Notes: generated by a model from the letters alone, not told the origin. A stretch of DNA of 21,205 nucleotides from Desulfobacteraceae bacterium (GCA_029287875.1 JARFQH010000401.1:1-21205), one strand, 5' to 3'; numbered from the stretch's first letter, positions 7,103 to 14,189 are shown. Numbers and translations are program-made.

Positions 7103-7364
7103 ATGTCGAAAAGGCAGGTGGTCACGAAGATATCGATACCCAAAGAAGCGGTCGAACGGATCATGGCCGATTACGGCTGCACGGAAGGTGATGCCGGTTT
7201 CGGAAACACTCAAAAAACTCTTTTTCGGCGCATCGGCCCTGAACTACATGGGGGTCAAAGAACCCTTCAGGATCAAACGTGAGATGGTGGAAGACGAGAA
7301 GTACTTCGATAAGCTTTTCGCCGGCGGGTACGAAGAGCAGGCCCGGAAGATCCGGGGCGGATGA
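7103..7364 (+). pseudogene. Small hypothetical gene broken by a +1 frameshift
   Basis: The first part (from ATG 7103, or GTG 7082) reads MSKRQVVTKISIPKEAVERI and on to DYGCTEGD with good coding character. From roughly 7190-7220 the coding character moves one base to another frame, which reads ETLKKLFFGASALNYMG and ends QARKIRGG at 7364. Removing one base anywhere in this stretch, for example from the six-A run in ACTCAAAAAACTC, fuses both into one protein of about 86 residues. I do not recognise the family. Either a real mutation, an assembly error at the A-run, or less likely a programmed frameshift explains it. It lies just downstream of a sigma-54 promoter, and its stop overlaps the first ATG in the frame of the kinase gene (ATGA at 7361). 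Confidence 0.55.
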
Positions 7365-7438
7365 TCCGGCCGCAGAGGACAAAAGGACCTATTGGTGGGT
7401 GGGGCACCGACCCCCCTGCCGGACGATTTAGGAAACCA

Positions 7439-9028
7439 ATGACCTTTCAGCAGAACGATATATTCAAGGCCATGGCGGATCCGGATTTCTATCCGCATCC
7501 GGTGAAAGAGGTGCGGCAGCGGGAAACCCATATTTCAAGGGTTTTTTTGACCGGGGAATTTGTCTACAAGGTCAAAAAAGAGGTCAACCTGGGGTTTGTC
7601 GATTACAGCAGCCTCGAGAAGCGCCGTTACTTCTGTCGACAGGAAACCAACCTGAACCGGCGTCTCTCCGGCGGGGTCTATCTGGGGGTCGTGCCGATCA
7701 CACGCGATCACGACCGATTTGCGCTGGAAGGCACCGGTGTGCCGGTCGAGTATGCCGTGAAGATGCGGCAGCTGCCGGCGGCGGCCATGATGGTGCGGCA
7801 GCTGCAGGCCCGCAAGATCGGAAGCGCTGAAATCGAAGCCCTCGCCCGGCGGTTGGTTGATTTTTACGCTGCAACGGCCGGCAGTCCGGAGATCGATGGT
7901 TACGGTTCGCTGGAAACGGTCCGACGCAACTGTGAAGAGAACTTTTCCCATGTCGAAGGCTTCTTGGGAAATGCCCTTGAAGAGAGGCCGTTTCAAATCG
8001 TGCGGGCAGCCACCCGGTCTTGTCTGCAACGAAAAAAATGGTTGTTCGAAAAGCGTGTCGCAACCGGCCGGATTAGAGACTGCCATGGCGATCTGCGTTC
8101 CGGCCACATTTATTTCGACAACGGAATTCAGATAGTCGACTGCATCGAGTTCAACGACCGCTTCCGATACGGCGACATTGTTTCCGACCTGGCTTTTCTG
8201 GCGATGGACCTTGACTTCGAGGGATTTCCGGAAGCGGCCCGGGAGTTGGTCGATGCGGTTGTGAGCGGCGCCGGCGATCCGGATGCCTTCGCTCTGCTTG
8301 ATTTTTACAAATGTTACCGGGCCATGGTGCGGACGAAGGTGGCGTGCCTGCGCCTGTCCGAATTGGGGCCGGGCGAATACGCCTTCCACAAAACCCGCCG
8401 CGAGGCGGGGCAGTACCTGGCGCTCGCCTACCGCTATGCGCTGCAGTTCACAAGGCCCCTGATCTGGGTGCTCTGCGGTCTGCCGGCATCCGGTAAAAGC
8501 ACCATCGCCGACGCTTTGGGAAAGACTCTCGGCCTTGAGATTCTGCGATCGGACGCTATCCGCAAACAGCTGTTCGACCTTCCGGTCGAAACGGCGGTGA
8601 TTCAACCCTTCGAGGAGGGCATCTACTGCCGGGAGGTGTCCTCCCTGACCTACGGAAGGCTCCTGCTTCATGCCCAGGAACGAATTGCGGCCGGCCGGTC
8701 GGTTATCCTGGACGCTACATACGGGAGCAGCCGACAGCGGCAAGAGGTTCTGCGGCTGGCCAAGGATTCGGATGTCAATGTCCTCTTTATCGAGTGTATC
8801 GCCAGGCCGGATATCCTGATCGAGCGGTTGCGGCGGCGCGAAAACGGTCCCTCGGTGTCCGATGCCCGGGTACAGCACTTCCGACAGCTGCAGGAGCGAT
8901 TCGAGCCGCTGGAAGATATCCGGGAGGAGTTGCACCTCCGGGTCGACACCGAAGAGCCCCTTCAGCAGAATCTGAACCGGATCCTCAGCCACGACAATTT
9001 TTCGCCCTCTAAGGCGACTACCGTTTGA
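7439..9028 (+). CDS. Bifunctional APH-like kinase / P-loop ATP-binding protein
   Basis: A 529-residue two-domain protein. The N-terminal half is an aminoglycoside-phosphotransferase-like kinase: CHGDLRSGHIYFDNG with the catalytic-loop HGD at residues 216-218, then VDCIEFNDRFRYGDIVSDLAFLAMD providing the metal-binding acidic residues. The C-terminal half is a P-loop kinase of the gluconate kinase/zeta-toxin type with GLPASGKST starting at residue 347, followed by SDAIRKQLF and VILDATYGSSRQRQEVL. This fused architecture is widespread in proteobacteria and generally unassigned; a small-molecule phosphorylation role is inferred, not an antibiotic-resistance role. Start 7439 was chosen because of TTAGGAAA upstream and because the family similarity begins near DPDFYPHPVKEVRQRETHIS. 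An in-frame ATG at 7361 would add 26 unconserved residues but would couple translation to the preceding gene. Confidence 0.8.
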   Translation: MTFQQNDIFKAMADPDFYPHPVKEVRQRETHISRVFLTGEFVYKVKKEVNLGFVDYSSLEKRRYFCRQETNLNRRLSGGVYLGVVPITRDHDRFALEGTGVPVEYAVKMRQLPAAAMMVRQLQARKIGSAEIEALARRLVDFYAATAGSPEIDGYGSLETVRRNCEENFSHVEGFLGNALEERPFQIVRAATRSCLQRKKWLFEKRVATGRIRDCHGDLRSGHIYFDNGIQIVDCIEFNDRFRYGDIVSDLAFLAMDLDFEGFPEAARELVDAVVSGAGDPDAFALLDFYKCYRAMVRTKVACLRLSELGPGEYAFHKTRREAGQYLALAYRYALQFTRPLIWVLCGLPASGKSTIADALGKTLGLEILRSDAIRKQLFDLPVETAVIQPFEEGIYCREVSSLTYGRLLLHAQERIAAGRSVILDATYGSSRQRQEVLRLAKDSDVNVLFIECIARPDILIERLRRRENGPSVSDARVQHFRQLQERFEPLEDIREELHLRVDTEEPLQQNLNRILSHDNFSPSKATTV

Positions 9029-9079
9029 TCGGATCACCGATCCCTTCCAAAAAATCAGTGGTTTCGCTGCTGAAATTGG

Positions 9080-9109
9080 TGTAACTTTTCCAGCCGTGTC
9101 CCGTTACAT
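9080..9109 (+). promoter_or_regulatory. ECF-type promoter of the sigma factor gene (autoregulation)
   Basis: TGTAAC at 9080-9085 and CGTTACAT at 9102-9109 are separated by 16 nt. The same elements with the same spacing, and a following run of A, occur before the glycine-rich gene at 12016. The shape (AAC-containing -35, CGT-containing -10) is typical of ECF sigma factors, and the position directly before the ECF gene suggests autoactivation. Confidence 0.65.
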
Positions 9110-9136
9110 CTAAAAAAAGGTCGAGTCTCTTTCAAG

Positions 9137-9610
9137 GTGGAAAAGTTCAAATCTTTTTACAAGAAACACAAGGATAGGCTCTTTTCGTATTTACTCAAAA
9201 TTACGGGCGATTATTATTTGGCGGCCGATATCATGCAGGAAAGCTTTACGCGTTATCTCGAAAAGTACGGAAAAGAAGGCAGTGCCGCGCTGCTTTACAC
9301 CATCGCGCGCAACGCGGTGATCGACAGCTTTCGCAAACAGGACCGCGGGACGCGATCCCTGGAAGAGCGTGACCATATCGGCCACGATCAAGAGGAACAC
9401 TACCTCGTGCGAGACGAATGCCGTCGCGTGCTTTCGGCTCTGCAGAAACTCGAACGGGATGAAAGAGATGTCTTGACGCTGGTCGTCAGCAGCGGGTTGT
9501 CCTACCGTGAAATTGCCGGAGTGACCGGGCTGAGTGAGGCCAACGTAAAAGTAAGAGTCCATCGGGCTCGTCTGAAACTCAAAAAAATTTTTGCGGAAAG
9601 GCAAATATGA
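9137..9610 (+). CDS. ECF-family RNA polymerase sigma factor
   Basis: The 157-residue protein has sigma region 2 (LFSYLLKITGDYYLAADIMQ, then TIARNAVIDSFRK) and region 4 (LQKLERDERDVLTLVVSSGL, then SYREIAGVTGLSEANVKVRV with the helix-turn-helix), and no region 1 or 3, as in ECF sigma factors. It starts with GTG at 9137; no good ATG exists before region 2, and the ribosome-binding site is weak. Its stop overlaps the next ATG (ATGA at 9607), the usual arrangement of sigma and anti-sigma genes. The promoter just upstream matches the one before 12016, so it probably activates itself and at least one secreted glycine-rich protein gene. The ECF group could not be assigned from sequence reading. Confidence 0.9.
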   Translation: MEKFKSFYKKHKDRLFSYLLKITGDYYLAADIMQESFTRYLEKYGKEGSAALLYTIARNAVIDSFRKQDRGTRSLEERDHIGHDQEEHYLVRDECRRVLSALQKLERDERDVLTLVVSSGLSYREIAGVTGLSEANVKVRVHRARLKLKKIFAERQI

Positions 9611-10164
9611 AGAACGAACTGATCAGCTTGTTCATCGACGATGAACTCGACCTGGACGACAAACTGTCTTTTGTCGAGACGGTGCACGCCGAGGCTGTTT
9701 TCAAAAACGAAGCGATCGAGCTGCTGAACCAGGAAAAAATGCTTCGCGCTGACGGGGTCGAACGAGTACCGGAAGTGCGTTTCAAGGAGCAACGCGTCTG
9801 GCGTTTTCCGCGTCTGCGCCCGATTTACCCCTTGGCAGTGGCCCTGGCCATGTTGTTGCTATTCCTGGTCACTTCAACGCCGCAACAGGAAAACACCAAA
9901 GTGCCCTATCGTTTCGTTATTTATCAACCGGATGCGACCCGGGTCGAAATTGCCGGCAGTTTTTCGGGGTGGAAATCGATACCGCTGAAAAAAGTCGGCA
10001 CGGAAGGTTACTGGGAAACCGTCCAGGAGGTGCCGCCCGGTGAGTACCGGCTGTGTTACATCATCGAAGGCGATAAGCGCATCCCCGACCCGACGATCGT
10101 GGCCCGCGAAAGGGACGATTTCGGCGGCGAAAACTCGATTTTAGAGGTGATAAACAAGTCGTGA
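9607..10164 (+). CDS. Membrane anti-sigma-like protein with external CBM48/AMPK-type E-set domain
   Basis: The 185-residue protein begins with an acidic helical segment MKNELISLFIDDELDLDDKL, the style of short anti-sigma domains but without the zinc-binding HxxxCxxC. One membrane helix follows (about residues 73-90), then an outside domain (about 101-182) that looks like the glycogen-binding E-set fold of CBM48/AMPK-beta: EIAGSFSGWKSIPLKK, GYWETVQEVPPGEYRLCYII, then GDKRIPDP and DDFGGENSILEV. Aromatic residues W122 and W136 fall where carbohydrate-contact tryptophans occur in this family. The 4-nt overlap with the sigma gene supports an anti-sigma role. I infer that the external domain senses a glycan or a protein partner and controls sigma release; neither ligand nor mechanism is shown by the sequence. 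Confidence 0.75.
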   Translation: MKNELISLFIDDELDLDDKLSFVETVHAEAVFKNEAIELLNQEKMLRADGVERVPEVRFKEQRVWRFPRLRPIYPLAVALAMLLLFLVTSTPQQENTKVPYRFVIYQPDATRVEIAGSFSGWKSIPLKKVGTEGYWETVQEVPPGEYRLCYIIEGDKRIPDPTIVARERDDFGGENSILEVINKS

Positions 10165-10490
10165 AATATCATCCGCTCCTATTGAGCGCACTCGCCGTTC
10201 TGCTGTCAGCGTGCAGCGCGCATCATTACATCGTTCAATCGGATCAGGGGACGCATCTATACCTCGAGGTTCCAAGGGCCCGCACCGTTATATTCGCCTC
10301 CTCGTCGGATGCCTATGCATCACGCGCGGCCAGTAGAATCAGTGAAACGACCTGGGAGATAACGGTACCCGGGCGGACCGAGTTCAAATATTTTTATATC
10401 GTGGATGGGAAAGTATACCTTCCTGAATGCCGGTTTCATGAGAATGACGATTTCGGCTCTAAAAACTGTATTTACAGGCCAGACGGGTAA
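10161..10490 (+). CDS. Lipoprotein with E-set domain paralogous to the anti-sigma ectodomain
   Basis: The 109-residue protein starts with GTG overlapping the previous stop (GTGA) and has a lipoprotein signal ending in the lipobox LSAC (Cys18). The mature part aligns by eye with the outer domain of the preceding protein: EFKYFYIVDGKVYLPE and NDDFGSKNCIY correspond to YRLCYIIEGDKRIPD and RDDFGGENSIL. The GSFSGW loop is replaced by SSSDAYAS, so the putative sugar-contact tryptophan is lost. It is probably an inner-leaflet or periplasm-facing partner of the regulatory pair: a decoy, co-sensor, or structural component. Ser at +2 after Cys would favour outer-membrane sorting by the usual rule. No enzyme signature is visible. 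Confidence 0.75.
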   Translation: MKYHPLLLSALAVLLSACSAHHYIVQSDQGTHLYLEVPRARTVIFASSSDAYASRAASRISETTWEITVPGRTEFKYFYIVDGKVYLPECRFHENDDFGSKNCIYRPDG

Positions 10491-10665
10491 CGTGCGCAGA
10501 ACGGGAATCACGGCCGGCCGATTCGCGGGTCGTGATGATCGGTGTAAGCGAGATACAAAACCGGCCGGCGAGATAATTCTATGCACGGGAGTTCAAGGGG
10601 TTATTGAGCCGAAAACGGCAAGCAACATAAACTCGGCAACACATAGACCACTGCAGATGGGCAAT

Positions 10666-11661
10666 ATGAAAAAAATATTCTTTCTTGCGATTCTGGTCGT
10701 GATTCAGACGTCGATCGCTTTAGCGGATGAGGTCGAGCAGGGCCTTATGAGCAGTGCGTCGGATCAAATCAAGGCCAGCGCCCGGCAGGTGATCCGGGCC
10801 GGCGCCGACAGCAGCAGCGTTATCGACGTGACTTACGTGATGCTGCAGAATAATTTCAAGAGCGAGCAAATTCTGCGGGCGCATGAGATAATCACAAAAA
10901 TGCACCGCGAAGGGCTCCCCCTGCAACCGATCGTGAACAAACTTTTCGAGGGTATTGCCAAACAGGTTCCGCCGGCCAACATTTTAAACGCGATGGATGC
11001 GGTTCGGTCCCGATATGATTTCTCATTTTCAAGAGCCGGCCTGCTGACCACCCAGAAGGATCAAAAAGATCAACTCGGACTGGCGCTGGCAGCAGGACTC
11101 GCCGCCGGTTTGTCTTTTGAGGATGCTGACGGTATCGTACAGGCGGTCCGGCAGCGCGCCGGGTCGACGAATTCCGATCAGGCCAGCGCTCTTGCCCTGG
11201 AGTCATTCGAAACCGCGCGGGATGCTGCCCGACTCGGGGTTTCTTCGAATGCGGTTGCAGGCCTTGTGAACCAGGCCTTGAGCAAAGGGCTCAGCCTCGC
11301 TGAAATGCAGGCCATGCACCAATCCTTCTCGTCTCAGTCTCAACATGCCGTTCCCGAAAATCTCGCAAGGAGCTATGCGGCGGCCATCCAGCAGGGAATA
11401 AGCTTCCAGGGACAGGGGGCGGTCCCTGGCGGTATGCACGGCATGCCGGGTGCGTCATCAGGACATGGCGGAGGCGGTTCATCGGGAAACAGCGGTGGGT
11501 CTGGAGGCTCCGGAGGCGGCGGTACTGGCGGTGGCTCCGGTGGTGGCGCCGGCGGAGGTGGATCCGGAGGTGATGGTGGTGCCGGCGGTGGCTCCGGTGG
11601 CGGTGGTCCCGGAGGGGGTGGTGGTGCCGGAGGCGGCGGCGGTGCCGGTGGAAATCGATAA
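10666..11661 (+). CDS. Secreted alpha-helical protein with glycine-rich C-terminal tail
   Basis: The 331-residue protein has a clear signal peptide (MKKIFFLAILVVIQTSIALA, cut before DEVEQ). Residues about 21-260 are alanine- and leucine-rich and helical, with repeated units such as AARQ-type and AAGLAAGLS segments, and do not match a family I recognise. From about residue 266 to the end the chain is almost pure glycine and serine (GGSGGSGGGGTGG and similar), ending GGNR. The frame is open upstream to 10405, but the signal peptide fixes the start at ATG 10666 (a second ATG lies three codons earlier). It follows the ECF lipoprotein gene after 175 bp without a visible terminator, so it may belong to the same operon. 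Function unknown; a surface or matrix role is inferred. Confidence 0.7.
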   Translation: MKKIFFLAILVVIQTSIALADEVEQGLMSSASDQIKASARQVIRAGADSSSVIDVTYVMLQNNFKSEQILRAHEIITKMHREGLPLQPIVNKLFEGIAKQVPPANILNAMDAVRSRYDFSFSRAGLLTTQKDQKDQLGLALAAGLAAGLSFEDADGIVQAVRQRAGSTNSDQASALALESFETARDAARLGVSSNAVAGLVNQALSKGLSLAEMQAMHQSFSSQSQHAVPENLARSYAAAIQQGISFQGQGAVPGGMHGMPGASSGHGGGGSSGNSGGSGGSGGGGTGGGSGGGAGGGGSGGDGGAGGGSGGGGPGGGGGAGGGGGAGGNR

Positions 11662-11959
11662 GGCCTAATCAAATCAAGATTTAACACGAAAATAGAATGT
11701 AATACGGAAAAAAGGTGGGCACCTCCGCCCGGATAAACGGTTTCGAAAGACGGCTGAAACTCGCCGCCAACGGGCTTTAAGCCCGGACCAGTCCCGTTTT
11801 CAAATAATGAGTTCGGATGCAGCTTGAATATCATGCCTTACAAGCGGTATTGGATATGCGTCCGTTCTGCCCAAGGTGCGCCGAAAAGTTTTTTGTCAAA
11901 AACCGCATCCGGCAACTTTCATTCCCTTTTATCCTTTTTTCCTGAAAATCCAAAAGAGC
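11662..11959. other. Intergenic stretch between the two glycine-rich genes
   Basis: I see no gene in these 298 bases. A perfect-arm hairpin CGGGC-TTTAA-GCCCG lies at 11771-11785 without a T-tract, so termination is doubtful. A stretch near 11725-11765 looks superficially like a cyclic-di-GMP riboswitch but lacks the conserved core. The ECF-type promoter starts at the end of the stretch. Confidence 0.4.
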
Positions 11960-11991
11960 TGTAACCTTCCTCCCGGTGATCCGTTTTACAT
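11960..11991 (+). promoter_or_regulatory. ECF-type promoter of the glycine-rich protein gene
   Basis: TGTAAC at 11960-11965 and CGTTTTACAT at 11982-11991 are separated by 16 nt, the same pattern as before the ECF sigma gene at 9080. Similarity extends to the YTTYC after the -35 and the T-AAAA after the -10. It places the downstream secreted protein gene in the regulon of the nearby sigma factor. Confidence 0.65.
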
Positions 11992-12015
11992 TTAAAAAGA
12001 AAGGAGGATATCGTT

Positions 12016-12606
12016 ATGAAGAACACTTTTAAGCTATTGTTTCCATTTTTGGCGCTCCTCGTTTTGGTAATTCCGGCCTGGAGCCTGACGGCCACTGAGG
12101 TAAACCCAACGGATACGGCGACCTTCGCTTCACTGCTTAAGAATGTCTCAGATCAGCCTGCTTTTAGGCCGATCCTTATCGCCAGGGGAGGCGGCGGGGG
12201 CGGAGGTGCAGGCGGAGGTGGCGGTGGAGCAGGTGGCGGCGCCGGAGGAGGTGGTGGTGCCGGAGGCGGAGGAGCCGGTGGTGACGGAGGGGGTGCTGGC
12301 GGTAATGGCGGTGCCGGAGGCAATGGTGGAGCTGGCGGCAATGGTGGTGCCGGAGGCAATGGTTGCGGTGGAAACGGCGGTGGTGGTGGTGGTATCGGCT
12401 TGGGTCCCGATTCCGGTCCCGGTCCGAGTGCAGGCCCCGGCCCAAGTGCAGGCCCCGGCCCAAGTGCGGGTTTTGGGCCAAGTGCAGGTTTTGGTCCGGC
12501 ACCCGGTGCAAGTCAGGGCCACAGTCATGGCCCTGGTGACGGCACGGGCAATACCGGGTCCGGTCCGGCCGATGGAACCGGATACGGAAGTCCTGCAACC
12601 AAATAG
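12016..12606 (+). CDS. Secreted glycine-rich repeat protein
   Basis: The 196-residue protein has a signal peptide (about residues 1-26, hydrophobic core LLFPFLALLVLVIPAWS) and a short linker, then a glycine tract from residue 58 to about 131 with GGAGGN hexapeptide repeats, then tandem GPSAGP/GPSAGF hexapeptides, then a Gly/Ser/His tail ending GYGSPATK. One cysteine sits in NGCGGNG. The start has a strong GAAAGGAGG upstream. The composition resembles structural glycine-rich wall or matrix proteins (PE_PGRS-like in composition only); no catalytic motif is present. An ECF promoter precedes it and a strong terminator follows, so it is a separate transcription unit controlled with the sigma factor gene. 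The tail may be exposed on the surface or in the extracellular matrix. Confidence 0.8.
   Translation: MKNTFKLLFPFLALLVLVIPAWSLTATEVNPTDTATFASLLKNVSDQPAFRPILIARGGGGGGGAGGGGGGAGGGAGGGGGAGGGGAGGDGGGAGGNGGAGGNGGAGGNGGAGGNGCGGNGGGGGGIGLGPDSGPGPSAGPGPSAGPGPSAGFGPSAGFGPAPGASQGHSHGPGDGTGNTGSGPADGTGYGSPATK
12421..12510 (+). repeat. 18-bp tandem repeats coding GPSAGP/F
   Basis: Four 18-bp units (12421-12438, 12439-12456, 12457-12474, 12475-12492) with a diverged fifth (12493-12510) encode GPSAGP, GPSAGP, GPSAGF, GPSAGF and GPAPGA. The second and third units are identical over 11 bases (GGCCCAAGTGC). In-frame repeats of this kind can change copy number by slippage and vary protein length. Confidence 0.8.
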
Positions 12607-12626
12607 AATTTTATAAAAATGAGTGC

Positions 12627-12652
12627 AAAAAGGGGGCGCAGGCCCCCTTTTT
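12627..12652 (+). terminator. Strong intrinsic terminator, probably bidirectional
   Basis: AAAAAGGGGGC pairs with GCCCCCTTTTT around a 4-nt loop GCAG, an 11-bp stem ending in a T-tract on the plus strand and, by symmetry, on the minus strand. It lies between the convergent glycine-rich gene and the FHA-EAL gene and can serve both. Confidence 0.85.
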
Positions 12653-12684
12653 GGTTTCGGATCACTGTATTTCGTTAGATACGT

Positions 12685-13767
12685 TTAATTGATTTCGTTG
12701 ATGGGCAAGGGCCTGCCATATAAAATGCCCTGAGCGAAATTAAAACCAAGCTGTTGGCATGTTTCAGCCTCATTAGAGCATTCAATTCCTTCTGCGACAG
12801 TGTCAACGCCAAGGTTCTGTGCTGCTTTGACAAAGGTTGAAACCATCTGATGCAATCGCTTCGGGGCGAGGTGAATTTGACGGATTAAGGATTTGTCGAA
12901 CTTAAGAAAATCCGGAGGGGCCTTTGCAAGCTCCACCAGGCGAGTTTGGCCAACGCCGAAGTCATCGAAGGCAAGATCTATATTTAGCTTTCCCAAACCA
13001 TTGCGGAGCCGCGACATCTCATTCGTGTCCGTGGTCGCCTTTTCATTTATTTCGAGTACAATTTTGTTCAAGGGGGCCATATCATGAATCCTCTCCAGTG
13101 ATTCCAGGAGAACATCCATCTGGTGAATTTCTAATGGGGTAGAATTGACGAACAAAATAGGTGAACCCGGCAGGTTTCTCCCAATGTCCACTCCTACTTC
13201 ACGGAAAAGGGCGCTAAGGTCAGAGGCACACCCTATCCACTGTGCCATATCGAGAAGTTCAGACGGGTTTGACGGCAGGTCTTCATCAGCAATTCGGCCA
13301 AGAATCTCGTATCCCACTATCGTCATATCTGAGAACCTTAAGACCGGTTGAAAATGAGCGAACACGTTTCGCTCTCGAAGCAACGCCCGCAATTTGGGCT
13401 CAAGAGAGGCCAAGCAGTTGAGGTCTTCAGAAATATCCATGGAATAGGTTTCTTCCGCCATGGCGGTGGTATTAGAATTGACGCTTTTTAAGCAAAATTT
13501 GAATTTCCCAATGGAAATGGTGTCGCCCGGTTCGAGCAATTCTGCCTGCTTGATCGCCTTTTGATTCACGAAAGTGCCGTTGGTGCTCTCAAAGTCGCGA
13601 ATCCAAAGATGATCACCGCTCTTACGAATCTCGGAATGACGTCTGGAAATCCGCTTGTCGGTTAACTTAAGGTTGCAGTCCTCATCGCGGCCGATAATAA
13701 AAGGGAATGGCTCGATGGCAACCATCCATTCCCTGTTTTCATCCGCCACGGCCTCTAAGTACCACAT
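12685..13767 (-). CDS. FHA-EAL cyclic-di-GMP phosphodiesterase-like protein
   Basis: The 360-residue cytoplasmic protein joins an N-terminal FHA domain (residues about 1-95; FIIGRDEDC, ISRRHSEI and STNGTFVN are the phosphothreonine-binding loops) to an EAL domain (about 125-355). The EAL signature is EIL at 154-156, not EAL or EVL, but other catalytic residues are present: N208, E239, D268-D269 in FDDFGVG, K289 in FLKFDKS, E326 in VAEGIE and Q346 in AQGILYGRP. It probably hydrolyses cyclic-di-GMP, with the FHA domain linking it to Ser/Thr-kinase signalling; this is inferred from domains. AAGG precedes the ATG. The gene is monocistronic on the minus strand and converges on the secreted glycine-rich protein gene, which is compatible with a link to matrix or biofilm control but does not prove it. 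Confidence 0.85.
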   Translation of the reverse strand: MWYLEAVADENREWMVAIEPFPFIIGRDEDCNLKLTDKRISRRHSEIRKSGDHLWIRDFESTNGTFVNQKAIKQAELLEPGDTISIGKFKFCLKSVNSNTTAMAEETYSMDISEDLNCLASLEPKLRALLRERNVFAHFQPVLRFSDMTIVGYEILGRIADEDLPSNPSELLDMAQWIGCASDLSALFREVGVDIGRNLPGSPILFVNSTPLEIHQMDVLLESLERIHDMAPLNKIVLEINEKATTDTNEMSRLRNGLGKLNIDLAFDDFGVGQTRLVELAKAPPDFLKFDKSLIRQIHLAPKRLHQMVSTFVKAAQNLGVDTVAEGIECSNEAETCQQLGFNFAQGILYGRPLPINEIN

Positions 13768-14184
13768 TGTATCTGACCTTCTGAATTATTGATTCCTGCT
13801 TTCACGCACACCTCTTGATATTTCCTGCGCCAATTCAATCAATGGGGTATAAAGTTAAGGAAGTCAGAATTTTATAACCTTGAATTTTGGTCCTTGTGAT
13901 ATGTTTGTTATTTGCCATTTTGAATTTTTCGCCGAAACTTAACAGTTTCCTCTTCGATCAAACTGGAGGCGGTGGTCAAAGGCAGTGCTGAACCTGCAAC
14001 CGACCAGTTTAGGTGAAAATTATATCATATCTACCTGAAAAATCCATCAATTCGGTATTTCTGCCGTATTTTCCACCATTTCATCTGTTTCCAATCAATA
14101 AATAAGGGTCGAATATCCGCCTCCGAGGAATCCCGCGTGGCCCACGACAGGGGTCACTCATTTTGCGTGGCTATAAATATAATC
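13768..14184. other. Long AT-rich intergenic region
   Basis: These roughly 417 bases hold no convincing gene. A minus-strand TTGATT / TATCAA pair with 16-nt spacing near 13810-13840 may be the FHA-EAL promoter. A TATAAT (14178-14183) near the right end may start the small RNA candidate that follows. Otherwise I see nothing definite; the base composition is clearly more AT-rich than the neighbouring genes. Confidence 0.4.
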
Positions 14185-14189
14185 TGTGT

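Noticed and set aside
11720..11790. Possible cyclic-di-GMP (GEMM-I) riboswitch
   Set aside because: A stretch with AAAC, CGAAAG and a GC-rich closing region resembles the family, but the conserved GACGCAAAGC core is missing and no good P1 stem was found. A covariance search (cmsearch with GEMM models) would settle it.
11373..11834. Proline-rich open frame on the minus strand and a second plus-strand frame over the Gly-rich tails
   Set aside because: Low-complexity antisense or shifted reading of GGN repeats always gives Pro-, Ala- or Val-rich open frames. The Gly frame has the signal peptide and the ribosome-binding site.
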